This document shows positions 44,579 to 53,938 of a stretch of 64,000 nucleotides of DNA, in pieces; the first letter of the stretch is position 1; every line of letters begins with the position of its first letter. The stretch is from Pelomonas sp. V22 (GTDB lineage Bacteria; Pseudomonadota; Gammaproteobacteria; Burkholderiales; Burkholderiaceae_C): assembly GCF_030014915.1 (NCBI RefSeq), contig NZ_JAGIXS010000006.1, positions 62,001 through 126,000 of the forward strand. The letters are read 5' to 3'. A program made the translations under genes and the position numbers. The notes beneath the pieces are model-generated. The model was not told the origin of the DNA and did no database searches. It was given only the letters and a program-made list of their open reading frames with translations.

Positions 44579-45445
44579 GTGGACGCGGCCATGCTGAAGA
44601 AACTCGCCGGCCTGTTGCAGACGCAGCTGCCGTTGTTCGAGTCCGAGCCCCCTCAGTCGCAGCAGCCGCAGCGGCCCTCGCCGCGCGGCGAGCCCGGTCC
44701 CTCCGCGCCACGCGCTCGCGAGCTGCTGCTTGGCGAGCACCGTGTGGCCTATGAGCTGCGCCGCGCGCGGCGCCGCAGCATCGGCTTCGTCGTCAATGCC
44801 GAGGGCCTGCGCGTCAGTGCGCCGCGCTGGGTCACCATTCCCGACATCGAGATCGCCCTGCAACAAAAGCAGGACTGGATACTGCGCAAGCTCGTGGAGC
44901 AGCGCGAGCGCCAGCGCCGTGTCGAGGCCGCGCGCATCGAGTGGCGCGACGGCGGCGAACTGCCCTACCTGGGACGCAAGCTGCGGCTCTCGCTGCAGCC
45001 TCAGCTCAGCGGCGTGCAACTGCAGGAAGCGGCGGAGGAGGGGGGGCTGCAGCGCCTGGCGATAGGCCTGCCGCTGGCCAGCGAGAGCGCCCAGATCCGC
45101 GATGCCGTCCATGGCTGGCTGCAGCGCGAGGCCAAGGCCTTCTTCAAGCCGCGTTGCGAACATTTCGCACAGGCGCTGGGTGTCACGATGAAGTCGCTGC
45201 GCCTCTCCTCGGCCCAGACCCGCTGGGGCAGCGCCAGCGCCGACGGTTCGGTGCGCCTGAACTGGCGGCTGATTCATTACGCGCCATCCACCATCGACTA
45301 CGTGGTGGCCCATGAGTTGGCCCATCTGCGCGAGATGAACCACAGCCCGCGCTTCTGGGCCGTGGTGCGTTCTGTGCTGCCCGACTACGAAGAGGCCAAG
45401 GGCTTGCTGCGTGAAGAAAGCCTCGCCGCCTTCGGCGATGAGTGA
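44579..45445 (+). CDS. YgjP/DUF45-type zinc metallopeptidase
   Basis: A 288-residue protein of the YgjP (M48-like, DUF45) family with the zinc motif HELAHLREMNHSPRFW, in which two His and a Glu of HExxH plus the downstream His are expected ligands and catalyst, and the family block SAQTRWGSASADGSVRLNWR. It has no signal peptide and a Pro/Gln-rich N-terminal region. The GTG at 44579 directly follows the plsC stop; an ATG at 44591 is an equally possible start. Biological substrate unknown. Confidence 0.87.
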   Translation: MDAAMLKKLAGLLQTQLPLFESEPPQSQQPQRPSPRGEPGPSAPRARELLLGEHRVAYELRRARRRSIGFVVNAEGLRVSAPRWVTIPDIEIALQQKQDWILRKLVEQRERQRRVEAARIEWRDGGELPYLGRKLRLSLQPQLSGVQLQEAAEEGGLQRLAIGLPLASESAQIRDAVHGWLQREAKAFFKPRCEHFAQALGVTMKSLRLSSAQTRWGSASADGSVRLNWRLIHYAPSTIDYVVAHELAHLREMNHSPRFWAVVRSVLPDYEEAKGLLREESLAAFGDE

Positions 45446-45531
45446 AGCCCGGAGCCCCCGTCCCACTTAAGGGGGGTTGGCGACGAACGTCATGGGCTTC
45501 AGACTCGCGCCCTGTTAGCTGTCATCACACG

Positions 45532-45596
45532 GGGGCTGCCTCGGCAAGCCCCGCCAAGAATGGGAACGCCGCCGGCTATTCAGGGATGCCGGCGGC
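45532..45596. repeat. Two hairpins between convergent genes
   Basis: The 191-base gap between the metallopeptidase and MBL-fold genes holds no gene. It contains a hairpin GGGGCT...AGCCCC with an inner GC pair set (45532-45552) and a perfect 9-bp inverted repeat GCCGCCGGC/GCCGGCGGC with an 11-base loop (45568-45596). Neither has a T tract. Their place between converging genes suggests transcript-end structures. Confidence 0.38.
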
Positions 45597-45636
45597 GAAT
45601 CTCCCTCCAAAGCCCCAGGGGCTGAACCAGGCTGAA

Positions 45637-46704
45637 CTACCGACTGAACCGATAAACGCCATCTGCATCCAGATGGCGTTTCAGTTTCTGGGCCCGCCAC
45701 AGCGCATTCAGGTGCGCCACCGACTCGCCCATCGCAAACGTGGTCTGGTGCAGGTCCAGCTTGCGCTTGAACAAGAGCTCCAGCAGCTCGGCCGCATGGC
45801 AGGGCTTGGCGCTGCAGGCGGCCATCACTTCATCGAGCCGCTCGCGGTGATGCTCTTGCAGCTGATCCACCCGCGCATGCAGGCCGCGGAAGGGCTTGCC
45901 GTGCGAGGGCAGGACGAGGGTGTCCTGCGGCAGCGGCAAGAGGCGCGCCAGCGAATCGAGATACAAGGTCAAAGGGTCGGCCTCGGGCTCCACATCCACC
46001 ACCGAGACATTGGTGGAGATGCGCGGCAGCAGCATGTCGCCCGAGATCAGGACGCCCAGCGTTTGGCAGAACAGGCTGATGTGCTCCGGTGCGTGGCCGT
46101 AGCCCACCATGCAGCGCCAGGTGTGGCCGCCGATGTCGATCTCCAGGCCATCCATCAGCCGCCGGTAGCTGGCCGGCACGCTGGGCACCATGCTGGGGTA
46201 GTAGCTGGCGCGGCCGCGTATCTTGGCCAGCGAGTCGGGGTCCGTCAGGCCATGGCTGCCGAAGAAGGCGGCGGCCGTCTCGCCGCCCATGCCTACGGTC
46301 GAACTGCTTGCCACGCGTGCAAGGTTGTAGTCGGTCGCGCTGATCCACAAACGGCATTGCCATTTCTCGGTCAACCAGGCCGAGAGGCCCATGTGATCGG
46401 GATGGAAGTGCGTGACGATGACGCGCAGCACCGGCAGGCCGTCGAGGTGGTTGGCGAACACCTGCTCCCAGGCTTCGCGCGTGGCATCGCTGCTGATGCC
46501 GCAGTCGACGAGGGTCCAGCCCTGAACTTCGCCATCGGGGCCGTCGATCTCGTCGCGCAAGAGCCAGAGGTTGATGTGGTCCAGGGCAAAGGGCAGACCC
46601 ATGCGAACCCAGCGCACGCCGGGCTGCACGTCCAGCACCTGGCCGGGGGCCGGCAGGGCATCGCCCAGCGGATAGTCGAGTTCGTGTTCGCGCGGATTGG
46701 CCAT
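45637..46704 (-). CDS. Metallo-beta-lactamase-fold hydrolase
   Basis: A 355-residue cytoplasmic hydrolase with the MBL metal motif THFHPDHMG, a downstream metal-site His in GYGHAPEHIS, Asp in ISGDMLLPRI and a final His in VLPSHGKPFRG. The C-terminal region (AELLELLFKRKLDLHQTTFA) resembles LACTB2/acyl-CoA-thioesterase-like MBL proteins. It is divergent from a LiuR-like MerR regulator with a shared 56-base intergenic operator, so a role in branched-chain amino-acid or fatty-acyl metabolism is a reasonable guess. Confidence 0.87.
   Translation of the reverse strand: MANPREHELDYPLGDALPAPGQVLDVQPGVRWVRMGLPFALDHINLWLLRDEIDGPDGEVQGWTLVDCGISSDATREAWEQVFANHLDGLPVLRVIVTHFHPDHMGLSAWLTEKWQCRLWISATDYNLARVASSSTVGMGGETAAAFFGSHGLTDPDSLAKIRGRASYYPSMVPSVPASYRRLMDGLEIDIGGHTWRCMVGYGHAPEHISLFCQTLGVLISGDMLLPRISTNVSVVDVEPEADPLTLYLDSLARLLPLPQDTLVLPSHGKPFRGLHARVDQLQEHHRERLDEVMAACSAKPCHAAELLELLFKRKLDLHQTTFAMGESVAHLNALWRAQKLKRHLDADGVYRFSR
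45654..45681 (-). terminator. Perfect 12-bp hairpin inside the 3' end of the MBL gene
   Basis: AAACGCCATCTG and CAGATGGCGTTT form a perfect 12-bp stem with a four-base loop. It lies within the last fifteen codons of the MBL-fold gene (encoding KRHLDADGVY). The 3' arm ends in TTT on either strand, so it could act as a bidirectional terminator between the convergent genes. Coding constraint makes such perfection by chance unlikely. Confidence 0.45.
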
Positions 46705-46723
46705 GGTCGGGACTGCCTTAGAC

Positions 46724-46741
46724 TTACGTTTACGTCAACGT
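46724..46741. promoter_or_regulatory. Triple ACGT operator between MBL gene and MerR regulator
   Basis: ACGT recurs three times at exact 6-base intervals (46726, 46732, 46738) within TTACGTTTACGTCAACGT. It fills the spacer between TTAGAC (46718-46723) and TTAGTC (46741-46746), a possible promoter for the regulator gene. MerR proteins bind promoter spacers, and LiuR-type sites are TACGT-rich, so this is the probable operator for both divergent genes. Confidence 0.5.
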
Positions 46742-46760
46742 TAGTCAGGCCAGTGTAGCC

Positions 46761-47192
46761 ATGCCCCAAGCGACCCGCTCGTCCTCGCCCGCGCAGGCTC
46801 CTGAAAGCCAGGGCCGCTTGTTCACCATCACCGAGCTGGCGACCGAGTTCGACATCACGCCCCGCGCGATCCGCTTCTACGAGGACATGGGCCTGTTGGA
46901 GCCGGCCCGCGCCGGCCGCAACCGCGTCTACACCCACCGCGACCGCACCCGCCTGAAGCTCACGCTGCGCGGCAAGCGCCTCGGGCTCTCGCTGCAGGAA
47001 GTGAAGCAGCTGGTCGACATGTACGACTCCGAGAGCGGCGCCGTGCCGCAGCTCAAGGCCTTCCTCGACGTGCTGGCCCAGCACCGCCGCCAGCTGGAGC
47101 AGCAGCTCGACGACATCGAGGTCACGCTGGCCGAGATCGCCCAGCACGAAGAGCGTTGCCAGGCCTTGCTGGCCGAGGCCGACGCAGACTGA
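46761..47192 (+). CDS. MerR-family regulator, LiuR-like
   Basis: A 143-residue MerR-type regulator: N-terminal winged helix (FTITELATEFDITPRAIRFY, YEDMGLLEPARAGRNRVYTH), the RLKLTLRGKRLGLSLQEVKQ helix and a C-terminal dimerisation coiled coil (QLEQQLDDIEVTLAEIAQHE). The pattern ITPRAIRFYEDMGLLxPxR with no metal-binding cysteines fits LiuR, which controls leucine/isovalerate degradation in proteobacteria. No liu genes are in the window, only the divergent MBL-fold hydrolase. Confidence 0.85.
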   Translation: MPQATRSSSPAQAPESQGRLFTITELATEFDITPRAIRFYEDMGLLEPARAGRNRVYTHRDRTRLKLTLRGKRLGLSLQEVKQLVDMYDSESGAVPQLKAFLDVLAQHRRQLEQQLDDIEVTLAEIAQHEERCQALLAEADAD

Positions 47193-47234
47193 CCCCCGTC
47201 TCTTGAAACGCTGAGCCTGACCGGAGGCAAGTGC

Positions 47235-47263
47235 TTGTCGGCCCTGGTTTTGATATGTATAGT
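47235..47263 (+). promoter_or_regulatory. Sigma-70 promoter of the membrane protein/XRE operon
   Basis: TTGTCG (47235-47240) and TATAGT (47258-47263) are separated by 17 bases, a good sigma-70 promoter. The predicted start is near 47270, leaving about 25 bases of leader with no evident Shine-Dalgarno sequence. A palindrome overlaps the -10 region and start site. Confidence 0.6.
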
Positions 47264-47288
47264 AAACCGGACATTGAATCCGGTTTAC
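47262..47288. promoter_or_regulatory. 10-bp inverted repeat operator GTAAACCGGA-N7-TCCGGTTTAC
   Basis: A perfect inverted repeat (47262-47271 and 47279-47288) sits immediately downstream of, and touching, the -10 box. An XRE regulator is encoded as the second gene of the operon, so this is a natural autorepression operator. Its A/T-rich core contrasts with the GC-rich surroundings. Confidence 0.55.
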
Positions 47289-47295
47289 CAGACAT

Positions 47296-47904
47296 ATGCC
47301 TCAAATCCTCCTGCTGGCCTTGTTGTCCCTGCTCACCGGCGGCCTGCTGGCCAGTGGCGTGCTGTCGGCCTTGCCGCTGCGCCCCGGCTTCATCAGCCTG
47401 GCCTTGATGCTGGCCAGCGCCGCGCTGGCGCGCCGTCATTGGCAGCGGAGCGAGCATGGGCCTGGGTCCATCGAGCGCGGCTGCTGGCACGGCCTGCTCT
47501 GTTACAGCCTGCTCGCCGGCCATCTGGCGGGCCTGCTCTGGCGCCTGGGGCCGCAGCTCGACATGCATGGCCCGAGCGGCCATGCGCTGGCGGTCGACAA
47601 CTGGACGCTGATACTCGGCGCCTGGCTGAGCTGGCAGATGGCCCGCGACCCGGCGCCGCTGCGCGATGAGCGCGACCGCCTGTTTGCCGCCCAGGCCCTG
47701 AGCGCGGCCTGGTACGCGCTGCTGGGCTTGCTGGTGCTGCTGATACTGGCGCTGGGTTTTGGCGAGCACACGGTGGTGGCCCAGTTCAACCAGCCGCTGC
47801 TGGCCCACCTGCTGATCCTGATCCTGACCCTGGCCTGCGCCTTCCATGAGGCCGCACAGCTGCGCCTGTACCGGCGCGAGGCCGCACTGGAGCAACTTCA
47901 ATGA
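47296..47904 (+). CDS. Small multi-pass membrane protein
   Basis: A 202-residue protein of no recognised function with about five to six hydrophobic helices (for example ILLLALLSLLTGGLLASGVL, WYALLGLLVLLILALGFG, LLAHLLILILTLACAFHEAA) and short charged loops. Proteins of this sort are often paired with a small XRE regulator, as here, where its stop overlaps the regulator's ATG by four bases. It may be a sensor or modulator of that regulator (inference from pairing). Confidence 0.78.
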   Translation: MPQILLLALLSLLTGGLLASGVLSALPLRPGFISLALMLASAALARRHWQRSEHGPGSIERGCWHGLLCYSLLAGHLAGLLWRLGPQLDMHGPSGHALAVDNWTLILGAWLSWQMARDPAPLRDERDRLFAAQALSAAWYALLGLLVLLILALGFGEHTVVAQFNQPLLAHLLILILTLACAFHEAAQLRLYRREAALEQLQ

Positions 47905-48149
47905 GCGCGGCCAAGCCGCCGCCGGCCACGCCGGTCGACAACCAGCTGCGCCGCCTGCGCTTCGAGCATGGCGAGATGACGCAGGACGCCCTGGCCCGCG
48001 CCGTCGGCATCACCCGCCAGACCATCGTGGCGCTGGAGGGCGGCCGCTATGCGCCGTCGCTGGAGCTGGCGATGCGACTGGCCCACCTGTTTGGCCGCAA
48101 GGTCGACGAGGTCTTCTTCTGGCGCGATGGCGCGCCGCCGCCTCTTTAA
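47901..48149 (+). CDS. Small XRE-family transcriptional regulator
   Basis: An 82-residue helix-turn-helix protein (NQLRRLRFEHGEMTQDALAR, AVGITRQTIVALEGGRYAPS, KVDEVFFW) of the compact YozG-like type found beside small membrane proteins. It is translationally coupled to the membrane protein gene and lies nine bases before the serine hydrolase gene. Likely binds the palindrome at 47262-47288 and represses its own operon. Confidence 0.87.
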   Translation: MSAAKPPPATPVDNQLRRLRFEHGEMTQDALARAVGITRQTIVALEGGRYAPSLELAMRLAHLFGRKVDEVFFWRDGAPPPL

Positions 48150-48158
48150 GGACGCTTC

Positions 48159-49400
48159 ATGAATTCGAGCCTCAAGCCGTGGCGCCGGCGCGCCCTGCTG
48201 TGGACGGCCGTTGCTGTCGCAGCCTGGATCCTGCTCCGGATGTTCGAGCCGGTGCTGGGCTACAGCTTTGGCTGGCAGACCTGGCCGGCCCAGGCCGAGC
48301 CGGCGGTGCGCTGGGCCGACCCCGCCTGGCAGGACCCGGCGGCCGCGGCCGATGCCGCGCTCCTGAAGTCACGTCGGCAGCTCGATGCGCCGGCCTTGTC
48401 GGCCGCCGTGATGGTGAATGGTCAGCGCGTCTGGGCCGGCGCCGTGGGCATGGCGGATCTGGAGGCGCAAACGCCGGTCGACCTGGAGACGCGTTTTCGG
48501 CTGGGTAGCACCTCCAAGGCCGTCAATGGCTTCGCCCTTGGCCTCCTGATGGAGCACGGCCGCATCGACATCGACCAACCGCTGCGCACCTACCTGCCCG
48601 AGCTGCCGGCCGCCTACGAGGCCGTCACCACGCGGCAGGCGATCAGCCACCGGGCCGGCGTGCCGGACTATGGCTTCTGCCTGTGCTTCCCGATCTGGGA
48701 GCACCGCAACCAGCGCCACTTCACGGGCGTGCGCGAGGCGCTGGCCGTTTTCACGCAGCGGCCGTTGCTGTTCACGCCGGGCGAAGACTTCCGCTACAGC
48801 AGCTACGGCGCCAACCTGGCCGGGGCGGCCATCGAGGTGGCGGCCCATCAGCCGTACACCGAGTTCGTCACCCGGTCGGTGTTCGGCCCCCTGGCCATGA
48901 GCCACAGCGGGTTCGACATCAAGGCCGCCGTCGACCCGCACCGTGCCGCCTTCTACGAGGTGGCCGAGGGCCGCTACAAGCCGGCCGATCCGGTGGACAA
49001 CAGCATCCGCTACCCCTCCGGCGGCATGCTGTCCACGCCGTCCGACATGCTGCTGCTGGGCCGTGCCTGGTTCGAGGGCGAACTGCTCAGCCCGGCCAGC
49101 CGCGCGCAGCTGTTGACGGTGCAGCCGCTGAAGAACGGCAAGCCCAACCCGCAGGGCTATGCGCTCGGCATGCGCGTGGCCGAGGGCCGGGAGCTGCTGG
49201 ATGGGCAGGTCAAGACCCGCATGCTCAGCCACCATGGCACGGCCGTCGGCAGCACCTCGTACTTCGCCATCTTTCCCGAGTACGGCATGGTGGTGGCGGT
49301 GATGATGAACAAGGGTCAGGAGGACCTGAAGGCGCTGGCACCCGAGGCGCACAGGCTGGCGGAGATCTTCCTGGCCGCGCGGCTGTCGAGGAAGCCCTGA
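48159..49400 (+). CDS. Serine hydrolase of the beta-lactamase/class C family
   Basis: A 413-residue protein with an N-terminal membrane anchor (about 10-27) and a penicillin-binding-like hydrolase domain. Active-site SxxK is Ser117-Thr-Ser-Lys120 (FRLGSTSKAVNGFALG); the second motif is YSSYGANLAG where YxN is usual; the third is HHGTAVGSTS in place of KTG/HxG. It could be an esterase, a D-amino-acid peptidase or a beta-lactamase-like protein; the substrate cannot be told. Ninth base after the XRE gene, so probably the third gene of that operon. Confidence 0.87.
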   Translation: MNSSLKPWRRRALLWTAVAVAAWILLRMFEPVLGYSFGWQTWPAQAEPAVRWADPAWQDPAAAADAALLKSRRQLDAPALSAAVMVNGQRVWAGAVGMADLEAQTPVDLETRFRLGSTSKAVNGFALGLLMEHGRIDIDQPLRTYLPELPAAYEAVTTRQAISHRAGVPDYGFCLCFPIWEHRNQRHFTGVREALAVFTQRPLLFTPGEDFRYSSYGANLAGAAIEVAAHQPYTEFVTRSVFGPLAMSHSGFDIKAAVDPHRAAFYEVAEGRYKPADPVDNSIRYPSGGMLSTPSDMLLLGRAWFEGELLSPASRAQLLTVQPLKNGKPNPQGYALGMRVAEGRELLDGQVKTRMLSHHGTAVGSTSYFAIFPEYGMVVAVMMNKGQEDLKALAPEAHRLAEIFLAARLSRKP

Positions 49401-49409
49401 GCCTGGCGC

Positions 49410-50087
<678 letters not shown>

Positions 50088-50106
50088 GGGGTTCTCTTTC
50101 TGAAGC

Positions 50107-51405
50107 TCAGGGTTGCAGGCGCAGGCTTTGCGCCGTGGCAAAGGGGCGGTAGCTTGAAATGATGACGCGCTCGCCGGGCGCGAGGCCACCCAGCACCTCG
50201 ATCAGTCCGGCGGCGCGCCGGCCCAGGCGCACGGGGCGGCGCTGCGCCTCGCGGCCGGCGGCATCGAGCACGAAGACCCAGGCGCCGCCGCTCTCGACGT
50301 AGAAGGGGCCGTCGCCCAGCAGCAGGGCCGGGCTGCTCGCGCCCAGCGCGAGCCGGCAATCCAGGTTCTGGCCCACCTGCAGGGCCGGCGGCGCGGCGTC
50401 GAAGCCCAGCTCGACGCTGAAGCGGCCGTCTTTGACCTGGGGGTCGATGCGGGCCACGCTCAGCGCATGGACCTGGCCGCCGAGCTCGACGCTGGAGGGC
50501 TGGCCGACGGCGATGCGGCCCAGGTAGAACTCGTCAACCCGGGTGACCAACTTGAAGTTCGCGGCACTGTCGATGCGCCCCAGGCGGGCGCCGGGGTGGA
50601 CGGTCTCGCCCACCTGCAGGCTGAACCCGGTCAGGCGGCCGTCGGCCGGTGCGCGCACGCTCAACGCATCGGTGCTGGCGCGCTGGGACTGCAGGCGCCG
50701 CTCCAAGCCCTGCACCGCGCGCTCCATCTCGCGCAGCGATTGCTCGCGCGTGGCCAGCTCGGCGGCGCCGTCGGCCTGGAGCTGGGCCAGCAGGCGCTGC
50801 TGCTGCGCCAGCAGCTCGGCCGACTCTTGCAGTGCTGCCGGCGACACGAAGCCGGCGTTCGCGAGCTCGGCCGTGCGCCCGTGGTTGCGGCGCCCGGCGG
50901 CCAGCTCGAACTCGGCCTGCGTCAGCGCGCGGCGCTGCGCCGCCCGCGCGGCCATCCATTGCGAGCGCAGGCTGGAGAGATTGGCCAGCTGCTGGGCCAC
51001 TTCGGCCGAACGGGCCAGCAGCTCCTGCTCGCGCTGCGGGCTGGAGAGCCGGAACATCAGCTGGCCGCGCGTCAGCGTGGCGCCGTCATTGACCAGCACG
51101 GACTCGACCCGGCCGTCCTCGACCGAATCCAGCAGCACCGATTGCAGGGGCGCCACGCTGGCCCGGCTGACCAGGTCGTCGCGGAACTGGCCGGCCTGCA
51201 CCGTGCTCAAGTCCACGTCGGACAGGCGCACCGGCGCGCCCAGCGACAGCAGCGGCAGGCCCTGCCACAGCAGCAGGCCGAGCAAGCTGGCGCCGCCTGC
51301 CGCGAGCGCGGCGCGGCGCTGCCAGCGCGGCCGGCTGGTCAGTGGCCGGTCCATCGCGGCGCCGCTGTGGGGCGGCGGATGCAGGGGGCTGACGCTCATC
51401 GTCAT
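50107..51405 (-). CDS. Periplasmic adaptor (MacA/HlyD-like) of ABC efflux system
   Basis: Membrane-fusion protein of 432 residues with one N-terminal membrane helix ([20 protein letters not shown]), the hallmark adaptor segments ([40 protein letters not shown]), a long coiled-coil hairpin rich in Gln/Ala/Glu and a beta-barrel domain ending [16 protein letters not shown]. It links the ABC permease to an outer-membrane factor, none of which is encoded next to it. ATG overlaps the permease stop by four bases. Confidence 0.9.
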   Translation of the reverse strand: MTMSVSPLHPPPHSGAAMDRPLTSRPRWQRRAALAAGGASLLGLLLWQGLPLLSLGAPVRLSDVDLSTVQAGQFRDDLVSRASVAPLQSVLLDSVEDGRVESVLVNDGATLTRGQLMFRLSSPQREQELLARSAEVAQQLANLSSLRSQWMAARAAQRRALTQAEFELAAGRRNHGRTAELANAGFVSPAALQESAELLAQQQRLLAQLQADGAAELATREQSLREMERAVQGLERRLQSQRASTDALSVRAPADGRLTGFSLQVGETVHPGARLGRIDSAANFKLVTRVDEFYLGRIAVGQPSSVELGGQVHALSVARIDPQVKDGRFSVELGFDAAPPALQVGQNLDCRLALGASSPALLLGDGPFYVESGGAWVFVLDAAGREAQRRPVRLGRRAAGLIEVLGGLAPGERVIISSYRPFATAQSLRLQP

Positions 51406-53837
51406 TGCAGGGCCAGCACAGGCCGCAGCGCCAGGGCCCGCCGCAACTGCCTGAGCGTGGACAGGGCGGTCAGCAGACCCAGCAGGACGATGGCCATCAC
51501 CAGCGGCCACGGGCCCAGCGGCGCCTGGGCCACGAACTCGCGCAGATAGAGCTGCCCGGCCCACCAGGCCAGCGGCAGCCCCAGCGCGCAGCCGGCCAGC
51601 ACCACGGCGGCAAACTCGCGCATCAGGAGCGCGAGGATGGCGCCATGGCCGGCGCCATGCAGCTTGCGCAGCACGATCTCGCGGGTGCGCAGGCGCAAGG
51701 TGTAGGTGGCCAGGGCATAGATGCCGACGCTGGCCATCAGCAGGGCGATACCGCCTGCGGTGGCGATCAGCCAGCCCAGGCGCCGGTCGTCCTCATACTG
51801 GCGCGCCAGCTGCTGGGCGACGGTCAGGGTCTCGACGACCGTGTCGCCGGCCCATTGCTGCAGCAGCGGAGCCAGCGCGGCGCGGGTGGCGGCCGGGTCG
51901 CTGCTGCGCAGGCTGACCGTGCCCAGGCGGCCGGTGCGGGGCTCGAACAGCGCGGGCTGGTGCGGCTCCCGAGTGCTCTCCAGGCGGATGTCCTCGATCA
52001 CGGCCACCACCTGACGCGGCGCCTCCCAGTAGCGCGCGCCATCCAGCGTCTGGCCGATGGCGGCCGCCGGGCTGGCGAAACCGAGCGCGGCCACGGCCGA
52101 GCGCTCCAGCACCACGCCTTGCTTGTCTTCGGCCAGGTGGTCGCTGGAGAGCCTGCCGGCCACCAGGGGAACGCCGTAGAACTCGAAGAAGCCGGGGCCT
52201 ACCTCGTTGCCGACGCGCAGCGACACCGGCCCCCGAGTGGTCTTGAACTCGGCGACGTTGGACATGAAGTTGCGCCCCGGGATGTCGCGGCTGCTGGTCA
52301 CCGCCTGCACGCCCGGCAGGCGTTGCAGGCGCTGCCAGAGGGCCGGGTACTCCTCGTCGCCCCGGCCCTGCGGCAGGTCGAAGGCCAGCCGGCCATCGAC
52401 CTGGATGCCCAGATCGCGGCGGCCCGCATACTCGTTCTGCCACAGCACGGTGCAGGCCAGGGCCACCAGGGCGGCGGCAGCGGCAAACTGCAGGAGGGTC
52501 AGGCCGCGGCGCAGCCAGCGTCCGGCCGGGCCCTCGCTGTGCTGGCGACCGGCCAGCGAGGCGGCGCAGGGCACGCGCAGGGCGATGCCGGCGAGCGGCG
52601 CACCGGTCAGCAGGCCCAGCAGCAGGCACAGGACAGCGACGCCCGCGATATTGCCCAGGCCCAGCAGCGGGGTGTCGAAGCGATGGCCGACCAGGCTCTC
52701 GAAGCCCGGCGCGGCCCACCAGGCGAATAGCAGGCCCAGGGCGCCGGAGAGCAGGGCCACCAGCGCGGCTTCACCGAGGAACTGGGCCGTCAACTGCCGG
52801 GCGCTGGCGCCCAACGATTTGCGCAGGCCGATCTCGCGCTGGCGGCGCAGCGTGCGCACGCTGGAGATGTTGACGAAGTTGATGGCCGCCAGCAGCAGCG
52901 CCGCCAGCGCTGCCACCCCGAGGCTCAGCATCTGAAGACGGCGCAGCGGGCTGCCGGCGCCACGCCAGCCGTACTCGCTGAACGTGATGGCGCGGAAGTA
53001 GCCGGCCTTGCCGCCGCCGGCCAGGAAGTCGGCCGGCATCTGCGGCGGCAGCGGCTGGGCGTCCAGCAGGGCCTGCGCGCGCTCGGCCAGCTCGGTGGGC
53101 GTGGCGCCGGGCGCGAGCTTGGCGAACAGTGAGGAGCCGCCCCACCACCAGTTGAGCATCTGGGCCTCGGCGGCCCGGGCCGGCGGAGAGCCGAAGCCGG
53201 CCAGCACCTCGTAGCGGCCCAGCATGCTGTTGCGGCTGGGCTCGGCCAGCAGGGCCTGGACCGTCAGGGTGATCTCGAACGGTCCCTCCGGGCCCTGGCC
53301 ATAGACCTGCACCTGGCGCCCCAGCACCTCGCGGCGGCTGCCGAACAGACGCTCGGCCGCCGCCTCCGTGAGGGCCAGGCCTTCGGGGCTGGCGAGCGCC
53401 GCCTTCAGGTCGCCGGCCAGCACCTGGATGGGGAACAGCTCGGGCAAGGCCGGATCGGCCAGCACCACCTGCATCTGCGCGGCCCGCTGGCCGGCCCGCA
53501 GACCCACTTGCACATTGCGCGCACGGGCCATGGCCTGCAGCGGCGCATGGCTGTCCTTCAGGCCCTGGGCCAGCGCGCCGGCCGGCACCGAATCGAACCA
53601 TTCGCTGTGCCGGCCGCCGGGGCCGCGCACCCGCCATTCAAAGCTGATCAGGCGGTCGGCATCGGGCAAGGCGGCGTCGGTCCAGAGCTTGTCGCGCGCA
53701 AAGGCGCCGGCCAGCACCGTCATGGCAATGGCGACGGCCAGGCCGATCACGACGATGGCGGCATAGCCCGGGTCGCTGATCAGCTGGCGCCAGCCCACGC
53801 GCAGCTGGCGGGAGAGTGAAGGGAGATGGAGGCTCAT
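51402..53837 (-). CDS. MacB-like ABC transporter permease with duplicated FtsX domain
   Basis: Inner-membrane permease of 811 residues. An N-terminal helix (YAAIVVIGLAVAIAMTVLAG) leads to a large MacB-type periplasmic domain, then FtsX-fold helices (LGVAALAALLLAAINFVNIS) and, after a second helix and periplasmic module, a C-terminal FtsX domain (WLIATAGGIALLMASVGIYA). The two-FtsX, roughly eight-helix plan suits peptide, macrolide or lipid export. The ATG at 53837 is only a few bases from the start predicted for the sigma-54 promoter at 53851. Open reading continues far upstream on this strand, but that part is antisense to the activator and kinase genes. Confidence 0.9.
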   Translation of the reverse strand: MSLHLPSLSRQLRVGWRQLISDPGYAAIVVIGLAVAIAMTVLAGAFARDKLWTDAALPDADRLISFEWRVRGPGGRHSEWFDSVPAGALAQGLKDSHAPLQAMARARNVQVGLRAGQRAAQMQVVLADPALPELFPIQVLAGDLKAALASPEGLALTEAAAERLFGSRREVLGRQVQVYGQGPEGPFEITLTVQALLAEPSRNSMLGRYEVLAGFGSPPARAAEAQMLNWWWGGSSLFAKLAPGATPTELAERAQALLDAQPLPPQMPADFLAGGGKAGYFRAITFSEYGWRGAGSPLRRLQMLSLGVAALAALLLAAINFVNISSVRTLRRQREIGLRKSLGASARQLTAQFLGEAALVALLSGALGLLFAWWAAPGFESLVGHRFDTPLLGLGNIAGVAVLCLLLGLLTGAPLAGIALRVPCAASLAGRQHSEGPAGRWLRRGLTLLQFAAAAALVALACTVLWQNEYAGRRDLGIQVDGRLAFDLPQGRGDEEYPALWQRLQRLPGVQAVTSSRDIPGRNFMSNVAEFKTTRGPVSLRVGNEVGPGFFEFYGVPLVAGRLSSDHLAEDKQGVVLERSAVAALGFASPAAAIGQTLDGARYWEAPRQVVAVIEDIRLESTREPHQPALFEPRTGRLGTVSLRSSDPAATRAALAPLLQQWAGDTVVETLTVAQQLARQYEDDRRLGWLIATAGGIALLMASVGIYALATYTLRLRTREIVLRKLHGAGHGAILALLMREFAAVVLAGCALGLPLAWWAGQLYLREFVAQAPLGPWPLVMAIVLLGLLTALSTLRQLRRALALRPVLALQ

Positions 53838-53850
53838 GCCGGTGTTCTGT

Positions 53851-53865
53851 GCAAATACCGGGCCA
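53851..53865 (-). promoter_or_regulatory. Sigma-54-type promoter of the ABC efflux operon
   Basis: Read on the minus strand, TGGCCCGGTATTTGC matches TGGCACG-N4-TTGC with one change and GG-N10-GC spacing. Predicted start is near 53840, about three bases before the permease ATG, which would leave almost no leader. The adjacent gene encodes a sigma-54 activator, and two palindromes lie about 84 and 108 bases upstream of that start, where enhancers are expected. Confidence 0.6.
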
Positions 53866-53914
53866 GCGTTGAAGGCCTGGCGGATCAGGCACTTGGCCTC
53901 GGTGGATGGGCATG

Positions 53915-53932
53915 CTGTCCGCTCCCGGACAG
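53915..53932. promoter_or_regulatory. Activator site 1: CTGTCCG-N4-CGGACAG
   Basis: A 7+7 inverted repeat of the same half-site as the perfect palindrome 24 bases away. The two lie between the divergent efflux operon and sigma-54 activator gene. They are the likely enhancer sites for that activator. Confidence 0.65.
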
Positions 53933-53938
53933 GGGCTA

